NCBI GenBank assembly: GCA_951812615.1
Contig: CATOSU010000003.1
Location: 248,001 to 312,000, forward strand
Direction of reading: 5' to 3'
Source: an uncultured Paracoccaceae bacterium
Lineage (GTDB): Bacteria > Pseudomonadota > Alphaproteobacteria > Rhodobacterales > Rhodobacteraceae
Length of the DNA: 64,000 nt
Of the stretch, positions 1-7,946 are shown piece by piece. The notes under the pieces are model-generated. The model worked only from the letters and a program-made list of their open reading frames with translations. It was not told the origin of the DNA and made no database searches. Positions within the stretch are counted from its first letter, which is position 1; the number at the start of each line of letters is the position of its first letter. The position numbers were made by a program, and so were the translations under genes.

Positions 1-486
1 CTGCATCTGGAATTCATTGGTGGCTCCGCGTTCGGCCAGTTGCGTCAGGTCATCCCGCCGAACAATGGCAAACTCGAGCTGCGCTTCGAGCCGGTCGATT
101 TCCGCTTCTGCGGTTTCCAGTTCGGCCCGCAGCCCTTCTGCCTGGCTTTGCGCATCGACCACCGCTGCTTCGAGCCGGGCAACCTCGGCCGCGAATGGGG
201 CGGGATCGATCCGGAACAACAATTCGCCCTTCCCGATCGGCACGTTCGGTTCGATGTGAACATCGGTCACGGTTCCCGAGACATTCGGCGTAATCTCGAC
301 GGTTGCGCCCTGAACGGTGACGCGGCCTGACGGGGCAAGGTAGTTGAGCGCCCCAATCACAACCAATGCAATGACCAGCCCGATGAAAGAAACCAGAACT
401 TTCCACGGTGTCGTCCAGGGCAGCAATTTCAGCCGGCCAAAGATCAGAAATACGAGCAGGCCATACAGGCCGAGAACGATGAGCAT
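1..486 (-). CDS. HlyD-family membrane fusion protein, partial (YibH/YiaV-like)
   Basis: The open frame starts with ATG at 486 and runs off the left edge, so only the first 162 residues are visible. Two hydrophobic segments lie at about residues 2-14 and 29-47, followed by a lipoyl-like half (VEITPNVSGTVTDV, then PIGKGELLFRID) and the start of a long Ala/Glu-rich coiled coil. This order is that of the HlyD periplasmic adaptor family, and the double N-terminal membrane segment resembles the E. coli YibH/YiaV group. Such proteins join an inner-membrane pump to the envelope for efflux. The pump partner would lie beyond the left edge. The substrate cannot be told from the sequence. Confidence 0.8.
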   Translation of the reverse strand, partial: MLIVLGLYGLLVFLIFGRLKLLPWTTPWKVLVSFIGLVIALVVIGALNYLAPSGRVTVQGATVEITPNVSGTVTDVHIEPNVPIGKGELLFRIDPAPFAAEVARLEAAVVDAQSQAEGLRAELETAEAEIDRLEAQLEFAIVRRDDLTQLAERGATNEFQMQ

Positions 487-590
487 TTGGCGCAAACCCT
501 GCTGAAAAACAACGTAAACCTGGCGCTACTGGAACGAAACCTGCGGTCACGATAGCGCCGCATCAGCGTCAGAGTCGAGCCTTGCCGCCT

Positions 591-989
591 TCAGCGCAGG
601 TTTTTCCAGGGGGCATCACCGGCCACATCGACCAGTTCATATCCTTCGTCGCCCACACAAGGACCGAGGATGGCCAGCAGTTTGGCATCCGTGTCTCCGA
701 CGTTGAACGACGCATGAACCACATCGGCGCCGATAAACAGGGAATCTCCCGGGCCAAGGATCCGTTTTTCCTGTTCCAGCCATTGTTCGACTTTGCCCGA
801 GATGCAGTAGATCACCTCTTCCTGATCCGGATGCTTGTGGAAATCATGACCCTGGCCGGGGGTTATGTTCACCTCGATCACGGTCAGCTGACCTGCACCG
901 GTCGAAGGCGGATGGCTCATCCAGCGCAGCTTGCCCCAGTCCAGTGTTTCGGGCTGCGTGTCGGCGGACATCATGAAGGTGCCGGTCAT
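591..989 (-). CDS. Single-domain cupin protein
   Basis: A 132-residue protein with one conserved beta-barrel cupin: motif 1 is visible as HDFHKHPDQEEVIYCISG (two His and one Glu as metal ligands, about residues 52-69) and motif 2 as GDSLFIGADVVHASFN (His ligand). The ATG at 989 follows an AGGGGAG ribosome site. It lies 16 bases downstream of the Tm-1-like gene on the same strand and is probably the last gene of the sugar operon. Small cupins of this type are sugar isomerases, dioxygenases or sensors; the sequence does not separate these. A role on a sugar intermediate of the operon is inferred from position only. Confidence 0.8.
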   Translation of the reverse strand: MTGTFMMSADTQPETLDWGKLRWMSHPPSTGAGQLTVIEVNITPGQGHDFHKHPDQEEVIYCISGKVEQWLEQEKRILGPGDSLFIGADVVHASFNVGDTDAKLLAILGPCVGDEGYELVDVAGDAPWKNLR

Positions 990-1005
990 GGCTGTACTCC
1001 CCTTG

Positions 1006-2268
1006 CTACCGGGTCAGGTCGTGAAAGTTCTCTAAGGCGGCATCCGCGAATTCAGGTGTGTTCAGGTTGTGCGGGACCCGTCGCAGGCGGCTCTTGTCCG
1101 CGACCCCCCGCTCCAGCGCATCGAACAGCGCGGCCGTGGCATCCGGATCGAAAAAAGGCTGGCCCGGTGCGTCGATGGCGCTGACGCCACCTTCGGGAAG
1201 GAGGAACCGCACCGGGCCAGTCATGGCGTTGAGCCGATCTGCAATCCACGTACCGAAGCCTGTGTTTTCGTCCGGCGTCGTGCGCATCAGGGTGACTTGC
1301 GGGTTATGGATGTGAAACAGCCGGTCGCGGAACTGTTCGGGCACAGTGTCCACCGCGCCGAAATTGACCATGTCCAGGGCCCCGACCGAGCCGACATAGG
1401 GCACGCCGGTCCGGATTACGGCGCCCATTCGGTCTTCGGTGGCCTGGAAGACGCCGCCAACCTGCATGTCGGCGATCTCGGTGGTGGTCAGGTCAATCAC
1501 CGCGTTGATCAGGCCGCTGTCCACCAGCTTTTCCATCGATTGCCCGCCGGTGCCGGTGGCATGAAAGACCAGCGGATCATGCGTTGCGGCCAGGGCATCG
1601 GCAATATGGCTGACACAGGTGGTGGTCACCCCGAACATGGTGAGACCAACGGCCGGTTTGTCCTGACCCTCGGGGAGGTGTGCTGCGTCCCGCATCATCC
1701 CGGCCAGCGCGTGCGCGGCGTTGCCCAGCACCCGCCGTGAAATGCGGTTCAGCCCCTGCACGTCGGTTACCGAGTACATCATGGCGATGTCCGACGGGCC
1801 GACATAGGGCGCGACATTGCCGCTGGCGACGGTTGAAGCCAGCACCTTGGGCGTGCCAACCGGCAGGCTGCGCATGGCAGGCGCAACAAGAGCAGTGCCA
1901 CCCGATCCGCCGGCGCCGATCATGCCGCCGATCCATCCGGCCTCGGCCACATAAAGCCGGAACGCCTCGGCCATGGCGGCAACGGCGGCGCCCCGGTCGG
2001 TCTGACCCAATACCTTGTCGGCGCCTTCAGGATGGTGAGCGGCGATCTCGGCCGCCGGGATCATCCGGTTTCGGGCCGCCGGGGCGGCCCGACCGGGCGG
2101 GGGGCGCTGCCCCCCGGACCCCCCGGAGTATTTATCCAAAGATGAAGCCGGGTCGCCGGTCGAGAGATCGACGCAGCGCGTTTCAACACCGGCGGCATTG
2201 AGCAGGCCGGCGATATAGCAAAGCTCTTCGCCCTTCGTGTCGAATGTGCCGGCGACGCAGACGATCAT
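1006..2268 (-). CDS. Tm-1-like ATP-binding domain protein (UPF0261 family)
   Basis: The N-terminus ([16 protein letters not shown]) and the glycine-rich stretch [21 protein letters not shown] are characteristic of the UPF0261/Tm-1-like family, whose plant member Tm-1 binds ATP and inhibits a tobamovirus replicase; the bacterial role is unsettled. The ATG at 2268 overlaps the stop of the PfkB gene as ATGA; a GTG at 2277 is an alternative start. About residues 44-68 (DKYSGG...RNRMI) do not look like family sequence: they are the translation of a GC-rich dispersed repeat lying in frame inside the gene. Its place at the end of a carbohydrate operon suggests a metabolic role, but none can be assigned. 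Confidence 0.8.
   Translation of the reverse strand: MIVCVAGTFDTKGEELCYIAGLLNAAGVETRCVDLSTGDPASSLDKYSGGSGGQRPPPGRAAPAARNRMIPAAEIAAHHPEGADKVLGQTDRGAAVAAMAEAFRLYVAEAGWIGGMIGAGGSGGTALVAPAMRSLPVGTPKVLASTVASGNVAPYVGPSDIAMMYSVTDVQGLNRISRRVLGNAAHALAGMMRDAAHLPEGQDKPAVGLTMFGVTTTCVSHIADALAATHDPLVFHATGTGGQSMEKLVDSGLINAVIDLTTTEIADMQVGGVFQATEDRMGAVIRTGVPYVGSVGALDMVNFGAVDTVPEQFRDRLFHIHNPQVTLMRTTPDENTGFGTWIADRLNAMTGPVRFLLPEGGVSAIDAPGQPFFDPDATAALFDALERGVADKSRLRRVPHNLNTPEFADAALENFHDLTR
2073..2148. repeat. Dispersed GC-rich palindromic repeat inside a coding sequence
   Basis: The element contains two hairpins: an 8-bp dyad GGGCCGCC/GGCGGCCC (2073-2090) and a 7-bp dyad GGGGGGC/GCCCCCC with a 3-nt loop (2099-2115). 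The conserved tail GGAGTATTTATCCAAAGAT follows, reading CTTCATCTTTGG and AAATACTCC on the minus strand. The same core recurs at about 31.9 and 45.8 kb between genes. Here it lies inside the Tm-1-like gene and keeps the frame open. Confidence 0.75.
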
Positions 2269-3206
2269 GAGCGCCACGCTTTCATTGCCGCCTCGGTCCG
2301 GGCGCGGTCAACGATACCTGCGTCGGAGCCCAGTCCGCTGGCCACCAGCGAGGCGGCGGCTGTTCCGAGATGGGCGCATTCCGCAAGTGGCCGGTCATCC
2401 GCCAGCCCGGCGATGAATCCGGCTGTATAGGCGTCGCCGCAGCCCGTCGTATCAACCACGTCGATGTCATAGACGCCGACATGGATGCGGTCGTCCCCCA
2501 TCGCGATCATGGATCCGTCGCCGCCCATTGTCAGGACCGGGCATTTCACCCCGCGGGATTGAAAGAACCGGATGTTTTCCTCCACGCCGCTGAGGCCGCT
2601 AAGGATTTCGGCCTCTTCGATGGAGGGAATGAAATAGTCGATATGCGGCAGAAGGGGTTCGACGAAGGCCCATGTCTCGGGCCCGGCACCGACCAGGTCC
2701 CAGGTTGTTACACAGCCTGCGGCCTGCGCTGCCTGAAGCAGTGCGCGAGACGGTTCGCCATCGAGTTTTGCGAGCAGACCGGTGCCGCCGAGATGCAGGA
2801 ACCGGCAATCCAGAACGTCCGGCAGCATCCCCTGGGACACGTCGAAATGGTCGGACGCACCGCGGCAATGCAGGGCAGGGCGTTCTCCGTTCGGGCGGAC
2901 ATTGAGAATGGTGGCCGAGGTTTCCACCCCCTCAAGCCGCGCCATGTGACGGCAGTCGATGCCAAACTGCTGCATCCGGTTGATGACGAAATCGGCCTTT
3001 TCGTCCGATCCCACCGCGCCAACGGCCTGACAGTTGAGCCCGAGCTTTGCCAGATCCACAACCGTTCCGCCGGCGGTTCCGGCAACGGTCAGGCGGATTT
3101 CCTCGATGAAATCGACATTCCCGCCCTCCGGGATGGCCGTGACGGGGCGCCCCAGAACATCCAGAATGTATAATCCGACGACCGAAACGTCGAATTTTCT
3201 GCTCAT
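2265..3206 (-). CDS. PfkB-family carbohydrate kinase
   Basis: A 313-residue ribokinase-fold kinase. The N-terminal half has the sugar-binding [10 protein letters not shown] and [11 protein letters not shown] region; the C-terminal signature is [19 protein letters not shown], with the catalytic Asp of the DTTGCGD anion-hole motif at about residue 252. The ATG at 3206 overlaps the preceding stop as ATGA, so a much longer upstream reading frame is not used. The family phosphorylates sugars, nucleosides or sugar acids with ATP. Its tight coupling to the importer genes suggests that it acts on the imported compound or an early product. The exact substrate is not visible. Confidence 0.88.
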   Translation of the reverse strand: MSRKFDVSVVGLYILDVLGRPVTAIPEGGNVDFIEEIRLTVAGTAGGTVVDLAKLGLNCQAVGAVGSDEKADFVINRMQQFGIDCRHMARLEGVETSATILNVRPNGERPALHCRGASDHFDVSQGMLPDVLDCRFLHLGGTGLLAKLDGEPSRALLQAAQAAGCVTTWDLVGAGPETWAFVEPLLPHIDYFIPSIEEAEILSGLSGVEENIRFFQSRGVKCPVLTMGGDGSMIAMGDDRIHVGVYDIDVVDTTGCGDAYTAGFIAGLADDRPLAECAHLGTAAASLVASGLGSDAGIVDRARTEAAMKAWRS

Positions 3207-3490
3207 CTGATCGACTCCAGGTAATCCACGTAAAGAAACGCCGTTCCGACGCCGAGCGAGGCGGCGACGCCGAGAATGATCAGGATGATGACTGACACCT
3301 TGATGATGAACCGCCATTCGGTGCCTTCGCGGGCCAGCGGGACGAGGTTGAAGGCCAGCGCTCCGATCACAACGGTCACGCAGCCGATCGAAAAGAGCGA
3401 GATCGAGAACGGCTGAAAGATCGCGATGATCGACAACACGCAGACACCGATAATGATCCGTTCGAGCCATTTTGCCTGAAATGCGGTCAT
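3203..3490 (-). CDS. Small three-helix membrane protein of the ABC importer operon
   Basis: A 95-residue protein with hydrophobic stretches at about residues 10-27, 30-50 and 62-88 and little else. It is joined to both neighbours by ATGA overlaps (ATPase gene upstream, PfkB gene downstream), so it is translated with them. I do not recognise the family. By position and size it recalls GlpU, the small membrane protein in the rhizobial glpSTPQUV glycerol importer, but no sequence similarity is claimed. A role as an importer accessory subunit is inference. Confidence 0.7.
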   Translation of the reverse strand: MTAFQAKWLERIIIGVCVLSIIAIFQPFSISLFSIGCVTVVIGALAFNLVPLAREGTEWRFIIKVSVIILIILGVAASLGVGTAFLYVDYLESIR

Positions 3491-4581
3491 TGGGTCCTCA
3501 ACACTTGTTCGTCTTCGGTGAAAATATGGGTCGCGCCGGGCGGAAAGCGGGTGTGCGCCTGTTCGTCCTCGGTCAGGGGCACGCGCCAGTCGGTGACGAC
3601 ACGCAGGTCATGATGACCGTCGTTCATGTGGGCCAGCGTTTCGGCGCCCATCGGCTCAACGATGTCGATCCGGGTGGACAGCCCGTCCTCGACGGGTTCG
3701 TGGCTGATCTCCAGATTGCGCGGCCGGATGCCCAGCGTGATCTTCGCGCCGGGGCTCAGTTCGCTGACACGCGGGTCAACCTCGATCGTCAGGCTCTGGC
3801 CACCTTCAACCGCGAACTCGGCCTTGCCGGGGCCGTGCAGCGCGGTGAACGTTGCCGGGATCAGGTTCATCTGCGGGGTGCCGATGAAACCGGCTACGAA
3901 CAGGTTGGCAGGGCGCTGGAACACGTTGTGGGGCGTGTCCACCTGCTCGATCCGGCCGTCGCGCATCACGGCGATCCGGTCGGCCATGGTCAGCGCTTCC
4001 AGCTGATCGTGGGTCACGATCACGGTCGGTTTCGACAGATCCTGCAGCACTTCCTTTATCTCGCCGCGCATTTCTTCGCGCAATTGCACGTCGAGCCGGG
4101 ACAGCGGTTCGTCGAACAGGAAACAGTTCGGGTCCCGGATGATCGAACGGCCCACTGCCACGCGCTGTTTTTCGCCCTCGGCCAGCTGGCCGGGTGTACG
4201 GTCGAGAATTCCGCCCAGTTGCAGCGTGTCGGAGATCTTCTTTACCCGGCTGGCGATTTCTGACTGCGACAGACCCTCGCCATGCAACGGAAAGGCGAGA
4301 TTTTCTGCCACCGACAGCGACGGGTACAGCGCGTAGAACTGGAACGACATCGCCACGTTGCGTTCGCGTGGCGCAAGGTCGTTCACCTGTTTGCCCTGCA
4401 GGAAAACGTCGCCCTCGGTTGCAAACTCCAGCCCCGCGACCATCCGCAAGGTCGTGGTCTTGCCGCAACCCGACGGGCCCAGCAGACACAGCACTTCGCC
4501 GTCGCCGACATCCAGATCGATCGCGTCCACCGCGGTCAGCGATCCGAAGCGCTTGGTCAGTTTTTTCAGCTCGATTGTCAT
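3487..4581 (-). CDS. CUT1 ABC importer ATPase, degenerate signature motif
   Basis: A 364-residue MalK/UgpC-type ATPase with the C-terminal regulatory OB-fold region (IRPRNLEIS near residue 285). Walker A is GPSGCGKTT (35-43), the Q-loop Gln is residue 81, Walker B is FLFDE (154-158) and the switch His is present (VTHDQ, His191). The ABC signature, however, reads LAEGE (133-137) instead of LSGGE/Q, losing the ATP-contacting Ser and one Gly. A second importer ATPase encoded at 7947-9038 has an intact signature but lacks the switch His, so the two probably form a heterodimer with one good ATP site. Start and stop overlap both neighbours as ATGA. Confidence 0.9.
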   Translation of the reverse strand: MTIELKKLTKRFGSLTAVDAIDLDVGDGEVLCLLGPSGCGKTTTLRMVAGLEFATEGDVFLQGKQVNDLAPRERNVAMSFQFYALYPSLSVAENLAFPLHGEGLSQSEIASRVKKISDTLQLGGILDRTPGQLAEGEKQRVAVGRSIIRDPNCFLFDEPLSRLDVQLREEMRGEIKEVLQDLSKPTVIVTHDQLEALTMADRIAVMRDGRIEQVDTPHNVFQRPANLFVAGFIGTPQMNLIPATFTALHGPGKAEFAVEGGQSLTIEVDPRVSELSPGAKITLGIRPRNLEISHEPVEDGLSTRIDIVEPMGAETLAHMNDGHHDLRVVTDWRVPLTEDEQAHTRFPPGATHIFTEDEQVLRTQ

Positions 4582-5447
4582 TTTTTGACCGTTCCGAAGG
4601 TAACCCCACGCAGAAGCTGGTTCTGAAGCAGGAAGGTGACAAAGAAGATCGGGATCAGGAACAGCGTCACGATCGCGGCCAGCAGGCCGTAATCCACGCC
4701 GACCTCGCCGCCCATCGTGCGGGCCATGGCCACCGGTACGGTGCGGGTCTCAACCCCGGTCAGCAGCAGTGCGAACAGGAATTCGTTCCATGTCAGGATC
4801 AGGCCGAACACGAAGGTTGCGCTGAGCCCGGCCAGGATCTGCGGAATGCAGAACCGGAAGAACACGCGCCGTTCGGTTGCCCCGTCCATGCGGGCGGCAT
4901 CCTCGATCTCGGGGTTCAGTTCGTCGAAGAAGGATTTCACCAGCCAGACCGAGAACGGGATATTGAACGCGGTATAGAGCAGGATGATGCCCCAGTAGCT
5001 GCCGGCCAGCCCGGAGAGGCGGAACATCAGGAAGATCGGGATGATCACCACGATCGGCGGCAGCATCCGGGTGGTCAGGATGATGAACAGATAGGTGTCA
5101 TTGCCGCGCAGCGGGTAGCGGGAGAAGGCATAGGCCGCCAGCGTCCCGACGATCAGCGCGGCGGTGACAGACACGCCGGCAATGAAGATCGAGTTGAAGA
5201 AGTACAGCGCCATGTCCGTGGCCTGGCTGGTTCCGGTGGTGATTGATTTCCGGAAAAACACCGACACGAAATTGTCAAAGGTCGGTGTGAAGAACAGCTT
5301 TGGCGGCACCGCAAGAGCGTCGGTGCGGGTTTTGAACGCGGTCAGGATGATCCAGAAGACCGGGAAAAAGTAGATGAAGCCGACAACCGTGGTCATGGCG
5401 GTATAGCCCCACCCGGCTTTGCCGATCTCGCGATGTCTGCGGGCCAT
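4578..5447 (-). CDS. CUT1 ABC sugar importer permease (MalG type)
   Basis: A 289-residue inner-membrane permease with about six helices. The EAA coupling loop reads EDAARMDGATERRVFFRFC (about residues 188-206), which contacts the ATPases. Length and the end of the protein fit the MalG/UgpE half of carbohydrate importers. The ATG at 5447 overlaps the stop of the partner permease by one base (TGATG), so the longer upstream frame is not used. It pairs with the MalF-type permease encoded next to it and the binding protein to make the membrane channel. Confidence 0.92.
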   Translation of the reverse strand: MARRHREIGKAGWGYTAMTTVVGFIYFFPVFWIILTAFKTRTDALAVPPKLFFTPTFDNFVSVFFRKSITTGTSQATDMALYFFNSIFIAGVSVTAALIVGTLAAYAFSRYPLRGNDTYLFIILTTRMLPPIVVIIPIFLMFRLSGLAGSYWGIILLYTAFNIPFSVWLVKSFFDELNPEIEDAARMDGATERRVFFRFCIPQILAGLSATFVFGLILTWNEFLFALLLTGVETRTVPVAMARTMGGEVGVDYGLLAAIVTLFLIPIFFVTFLLQNQLLRGVTFGTVKK

Positions 5448-6364
5448 CAGCTTACCTCCGCTTCGCGCCGGTTCACGGCGTAGAGATACAGGTTGGTCAG
5501 CACGATCACGATGAAGAGCACGATATAGGCAAGTGCCGACGACTGACTGGTTTTGAAGAACTGGAACCCGGTGCGATAGAGGTAGACGGCAATGGTTTCC
5601 GTCGAGGACCCGGGACCGCCTTCGGTGATGATGTAGACGATATCGAAGAGCTTGAATGTCTCGATCGTGCGGAACAGCACCGCAAGCAGCAGCAGTGATT
5701 TGATGTACGGGAAGGTGATTGTCCAGAAGCTGCGCCACTTTGATGCGCGGTCGATCTCGGCCGCTTCGTAGAGGTATTTCGGAACCGAAACCAGCCCGGC
5801 CAGCACCAGCAACATGACAAAGGGCGACCACATCCAGGCGTCAGCTATGACGATCCCGGCAATGGCACCGGCCGGTGTGGCCAGCATCACGAAATTGTCT
5901 GTGGTGAAGAAATTCATGACATAGGACACGATGCCGAATGTCGGTTCGTAGAAGAGTTTGAAGAAGACACCAACGGAAACGAAGCTGAGCATCATCGGGG
6001 TCAGAACCAGCATCAGAACGATGCGGCGCATGGGAAATTCCTTGGCAAACAGCAACGCCAGCAGGAAGCCGACGATCAGTTGCAGCAGCACCGAGGACCC
6101 GACGATGATCGCGGTCGTCTGGAACCGTTCCCAGACCTTTTCGTCGGTCAGGACGTCGGCATAGTTGTCGAGCCCCTTGAACTTGGGCACCCGGGTGCTG
6201 GTGGCCTTGTAGTTGAAGAAGCTCAGGCCGAAGGACCACATGAGCGGGAAGATATTCATCACAAAGAGGATCGTGAGCGCCGGTGTCACCAGCAGCGCAC
6301 CGCGCCGCTTGGGATCCAAAAGCCACGCGCCGAAGCCGCCTTGAGTGCTCGCTGCGTCCGCCAT
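5447..6364 (-). CDS. CUT1 ABC sugar importer permease (MalF/UgpA type)
   Basis: A 305-residue permease with six predicted helices; the coupling loop reads LYEAAEIDRASKWRSFWTITFP (about residues 205-226), matching the EAA motif of binding-protein-dependent permeases. A short cytoplasmic N-terminus precedes helix 1 (ALLVTPALTILFVMNIFPLMW). It is followed directly by the MalG-type permease with a one-base overlap. Upstream, a 72-bp gap with a strong hairpin separates it from the binding-protein gene. It forms the other half of the translocation pore. Confidence 0.92.
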   Translation of the reverse strand: MADAASTQGGFGAWLLDPKRRGALLVTPALTILFVMNIFPLMWSFGLSFFNYKATSTRVPKFKGLDNYADVLTDEKVWERFQTTAIIVGSSVLLQLIVGFLLALLFAKEFPMRRIVLMLVLTPMMLSFVSVGVFFKLFYEPTFGIVSYVMNFFTTDNFVMLATPAGAIAGIVIADAWMWSPFVMLLVLAGLVSVPKYLYEAAEIDRASKWRSFWTITFPYIKSLLLLAVLFRTIETFKLFDIVYIITEGGPGSSTETIAVYLYRTGFQFFKTSQSSALAYIVLFIVIVLTNLYLYAVNRREAEVS

Positions 6365-6401
6365 CTATGCCTCGCCAGAATTGGAAGTTTTTGGGGGGTG
6401 A

Positions 6402-6422
6402 GGCCCGGCACTGCGCCGGGCC
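6402..6422 (-). terminator. Intergenic hairpin between binding-protein and permease genes
   Basis: GGCCCGGC (6402-6409) and GCCGGGCC (6415-6422) form a perfect 8-bp stem with a 5-nt loop just after the binding-protein stop codon. In the direction of transcription it is followed by a C-run and AAAAAC rather than a U-run. It fits a partial terminator or an mRNA-stabilising stem, as in malE-malF and similar operons where the binding protein is needed in excess. Confidence 0.6.
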
Positions 6423-6436
6423 CCAAGAGTTTGTTT

Positions 6437-7903
6437 TTATTCGATCATATCGATGTCTTCCAGCAGTTCCTGCTGGAATTCAGCGACCGCATCCAGGGCT
6501 TCCTTGGCCGAGATCTGGCCAGTGATTGCCTTGTCGAACTCTTCCTGCTGCTGCGTGAGCATTTCGAAGAATTCCGGGATGTGCCAGACGTCCTTCTGCC
6601 AGTCGATCATTTCGACATGGGCCCGGTTCCACGGACGCAGATCGTTATAGCCGGGATCGGCCATCACGCTCATCAGGCCGGACTGACCGCCGTTGGCAAC
6701 CGCTTCCAGCTGCGTGTCGGGGCTCAGCCACCACTTCACCACGTTCAGCGCTTCGTCGACGACTTCGTCGCTGTTCCACGTGGTCAGGACGAAGGGCTGT
6801 CCGCCGATGTTGCCGGTCCGGTCGATGGAGCCGTCATCCTTGCGCGAACCGGGTGCCGGTCCAAACGCCGACTTGTCGTGCACCTTGGACGCGCTCGGGT
6901 CGAGAACGGGCTCGCCCAGTCCGACCCAGTCGATGATCGCACCAACCTTGCCCTGCATATACAGGTCCTGGATCACGAAGATGTCCATCTGGCCCGTCTT
7001 CGCAACCGGCGGCATGTACTGCAGGTAGGACAGGTACTCGTCGAACGCGGCAACCGCGACGTCGGAGTTCACAACACCTTCGGCCTGTGCGCTGGGTGCC
7101 TTGGATTCGTCCCAGATATCGCCGCCCTGCTGCCAGACAAAGGCGTTGATCGCCATGGTCGAGAAATCATAGCCCTTGCCGGCCTGATACGCGATGCCAT
7201 AGAAATCGTCGTCCAGCGTTTCACCGGCCAGCATGTCGCCCGCCTTGCGCTGGAAGAACTCGCCGATCTGGCCCCACTTGGTCCAGTCGGTGTCCTGCCA
7301 GTCTTCGTAGGAACACGGCAGGTTGCTGCCGTACTTGTCCATGAAGGCCTTCATTTCACCTTCGTCACAGAAGATGTCCTGACGGTAGAAGGTCACGTAG
7401 GTATCCGGGAACTGCGGGAAGCCATAATAGTTGACGCCCGGGGCCGGGACCTCGCCGGCTTCTTCCAGCTGTGCACGTGTGCGGTGCGGATAGGTGGAAT
7501 AGGCCGAAACCAGCGCCGGGTGCAGATCCTGCATGATGGCCTGCAGTTCCGGGTCAGAGTTGATCTTGTCGGTCAGGTTCAGGTAGTAGCCACCTTCGAC
7601 GAATGCGCCCAGCCACTGGCTGTCGGTCACGATCATCTGGTACTTCTGCTCACCCGAGGTCAGCGACGCGGCAACACGCTCGTAGAAGCTGGGCCATGGG
7701 ATGAAGTCCATGTCCAGAGTGGTGTTGTGACCGGCCGGTGACTTGTAGGTCGCATCGAAATGCTCCTTCATGAACCGGGTCGGCGGCCAGTCAGGCGCAG
7801 CCATCGTGATGGTGACATCGGCAGCGGACACCGGTGTCCACCCCATGCCCGCGGCGAGGACGGTTGCCCCCATCAGGCCGCTGATTAGATTACGTGTTTT
7901 CAT
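6437..7903 (-). CDS. CUT1 extracellular solute-binding protein
   Basis: A 488-residue periplasmic binding protein. The ATG at 7903 has a strong GGAGGAGAGA ribosome site; residues 1-28 form a Sec signal peptide (hydrophobic core GLMGATVLAAGMG, cleavage after VSA). The mature part is rich in acidic and aromatic residues (DWPPTRF, DFIPWPSFYERVA, SYEDWQDTDWTKW) as in family 1 carbohydrate-binding proteins. It would deliver the solute to the two permeases. The length is at the high end for the family. The ligand cannot be deduced, but the adjacent oxidoreductase, epimerase and kinases point to a sugar, sugar acid or polyol. Confidence 0.9.
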   Translation of the reverse strand: MKTRNLISGLMGATVLAAGMGWTPVSAADVTITMAAPDWPPTRFMKEHFDATYKSPAGHNTTLDMDFIPWPSFYERVAASLTSGEQKYQMIVTDSQWLGAFVEGGYYLNLTDKINSDPELQAIMQDLHPALVSAYSTYPHRTRAQLEEAGEVPAPGVNYYGFPQFPDTYVTFYRQDIFCDEGEMKAFMDKYGSNLPCSYEDWQDTDWTKWGQIGEFFQRKAGDMLAGETLDDDFYGIAYQAGKGYDFSTMAINAFVWQQGGDIWDESKAPSAQAEGVVNSDVAVAAFDEYLSYLQYMPPVAKTGQMDIFVIQDLYMQGKVGAIIDWVGLGEPVLDPSASKVHDKSAFGPAPGSRKDDGSIDRTGNIGGQPFVLTTWNSDEVVDEALNVVKWWLSPDTQLEAVANGGQSGLMSVMADPGYNDLRPWNRAHVEMIDWQKDVWHIPEFFEMLTQQQEEFDKAITGQISAKEALDAVAEFQQELLEDIDMIE

Positions 7904-7946
7904 TCTCTCCTCCACTGGTTGACAGTCATTTCCTTCTGCTCTGTTT

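Noticed and set aside
1680-2201. Long plus-strand frame opposite the Tm-1-like gene (and many similar Arg/Pro/Cys-rich antisense frames in the window)
   Set aside because: Shadow frames of GC-rich genes: low-complexity composition, no family motifs, no ribosome sites.
4578-5831. Longer 417-residue version of the MalG-type permease
   Set aside because: The extra N-terminus is the out-of-frame translation of the MalF-type gene; TGATG overlap at 5447 marks the true start.
6080-7741. 553-codon plus-strand frame opposite the permease and binding-protein genes
   Set aside because: Entirely antisense to two clearly conserved genes, with a His/Val/Gly-rich composition typical of reverse-complement shadow frames.
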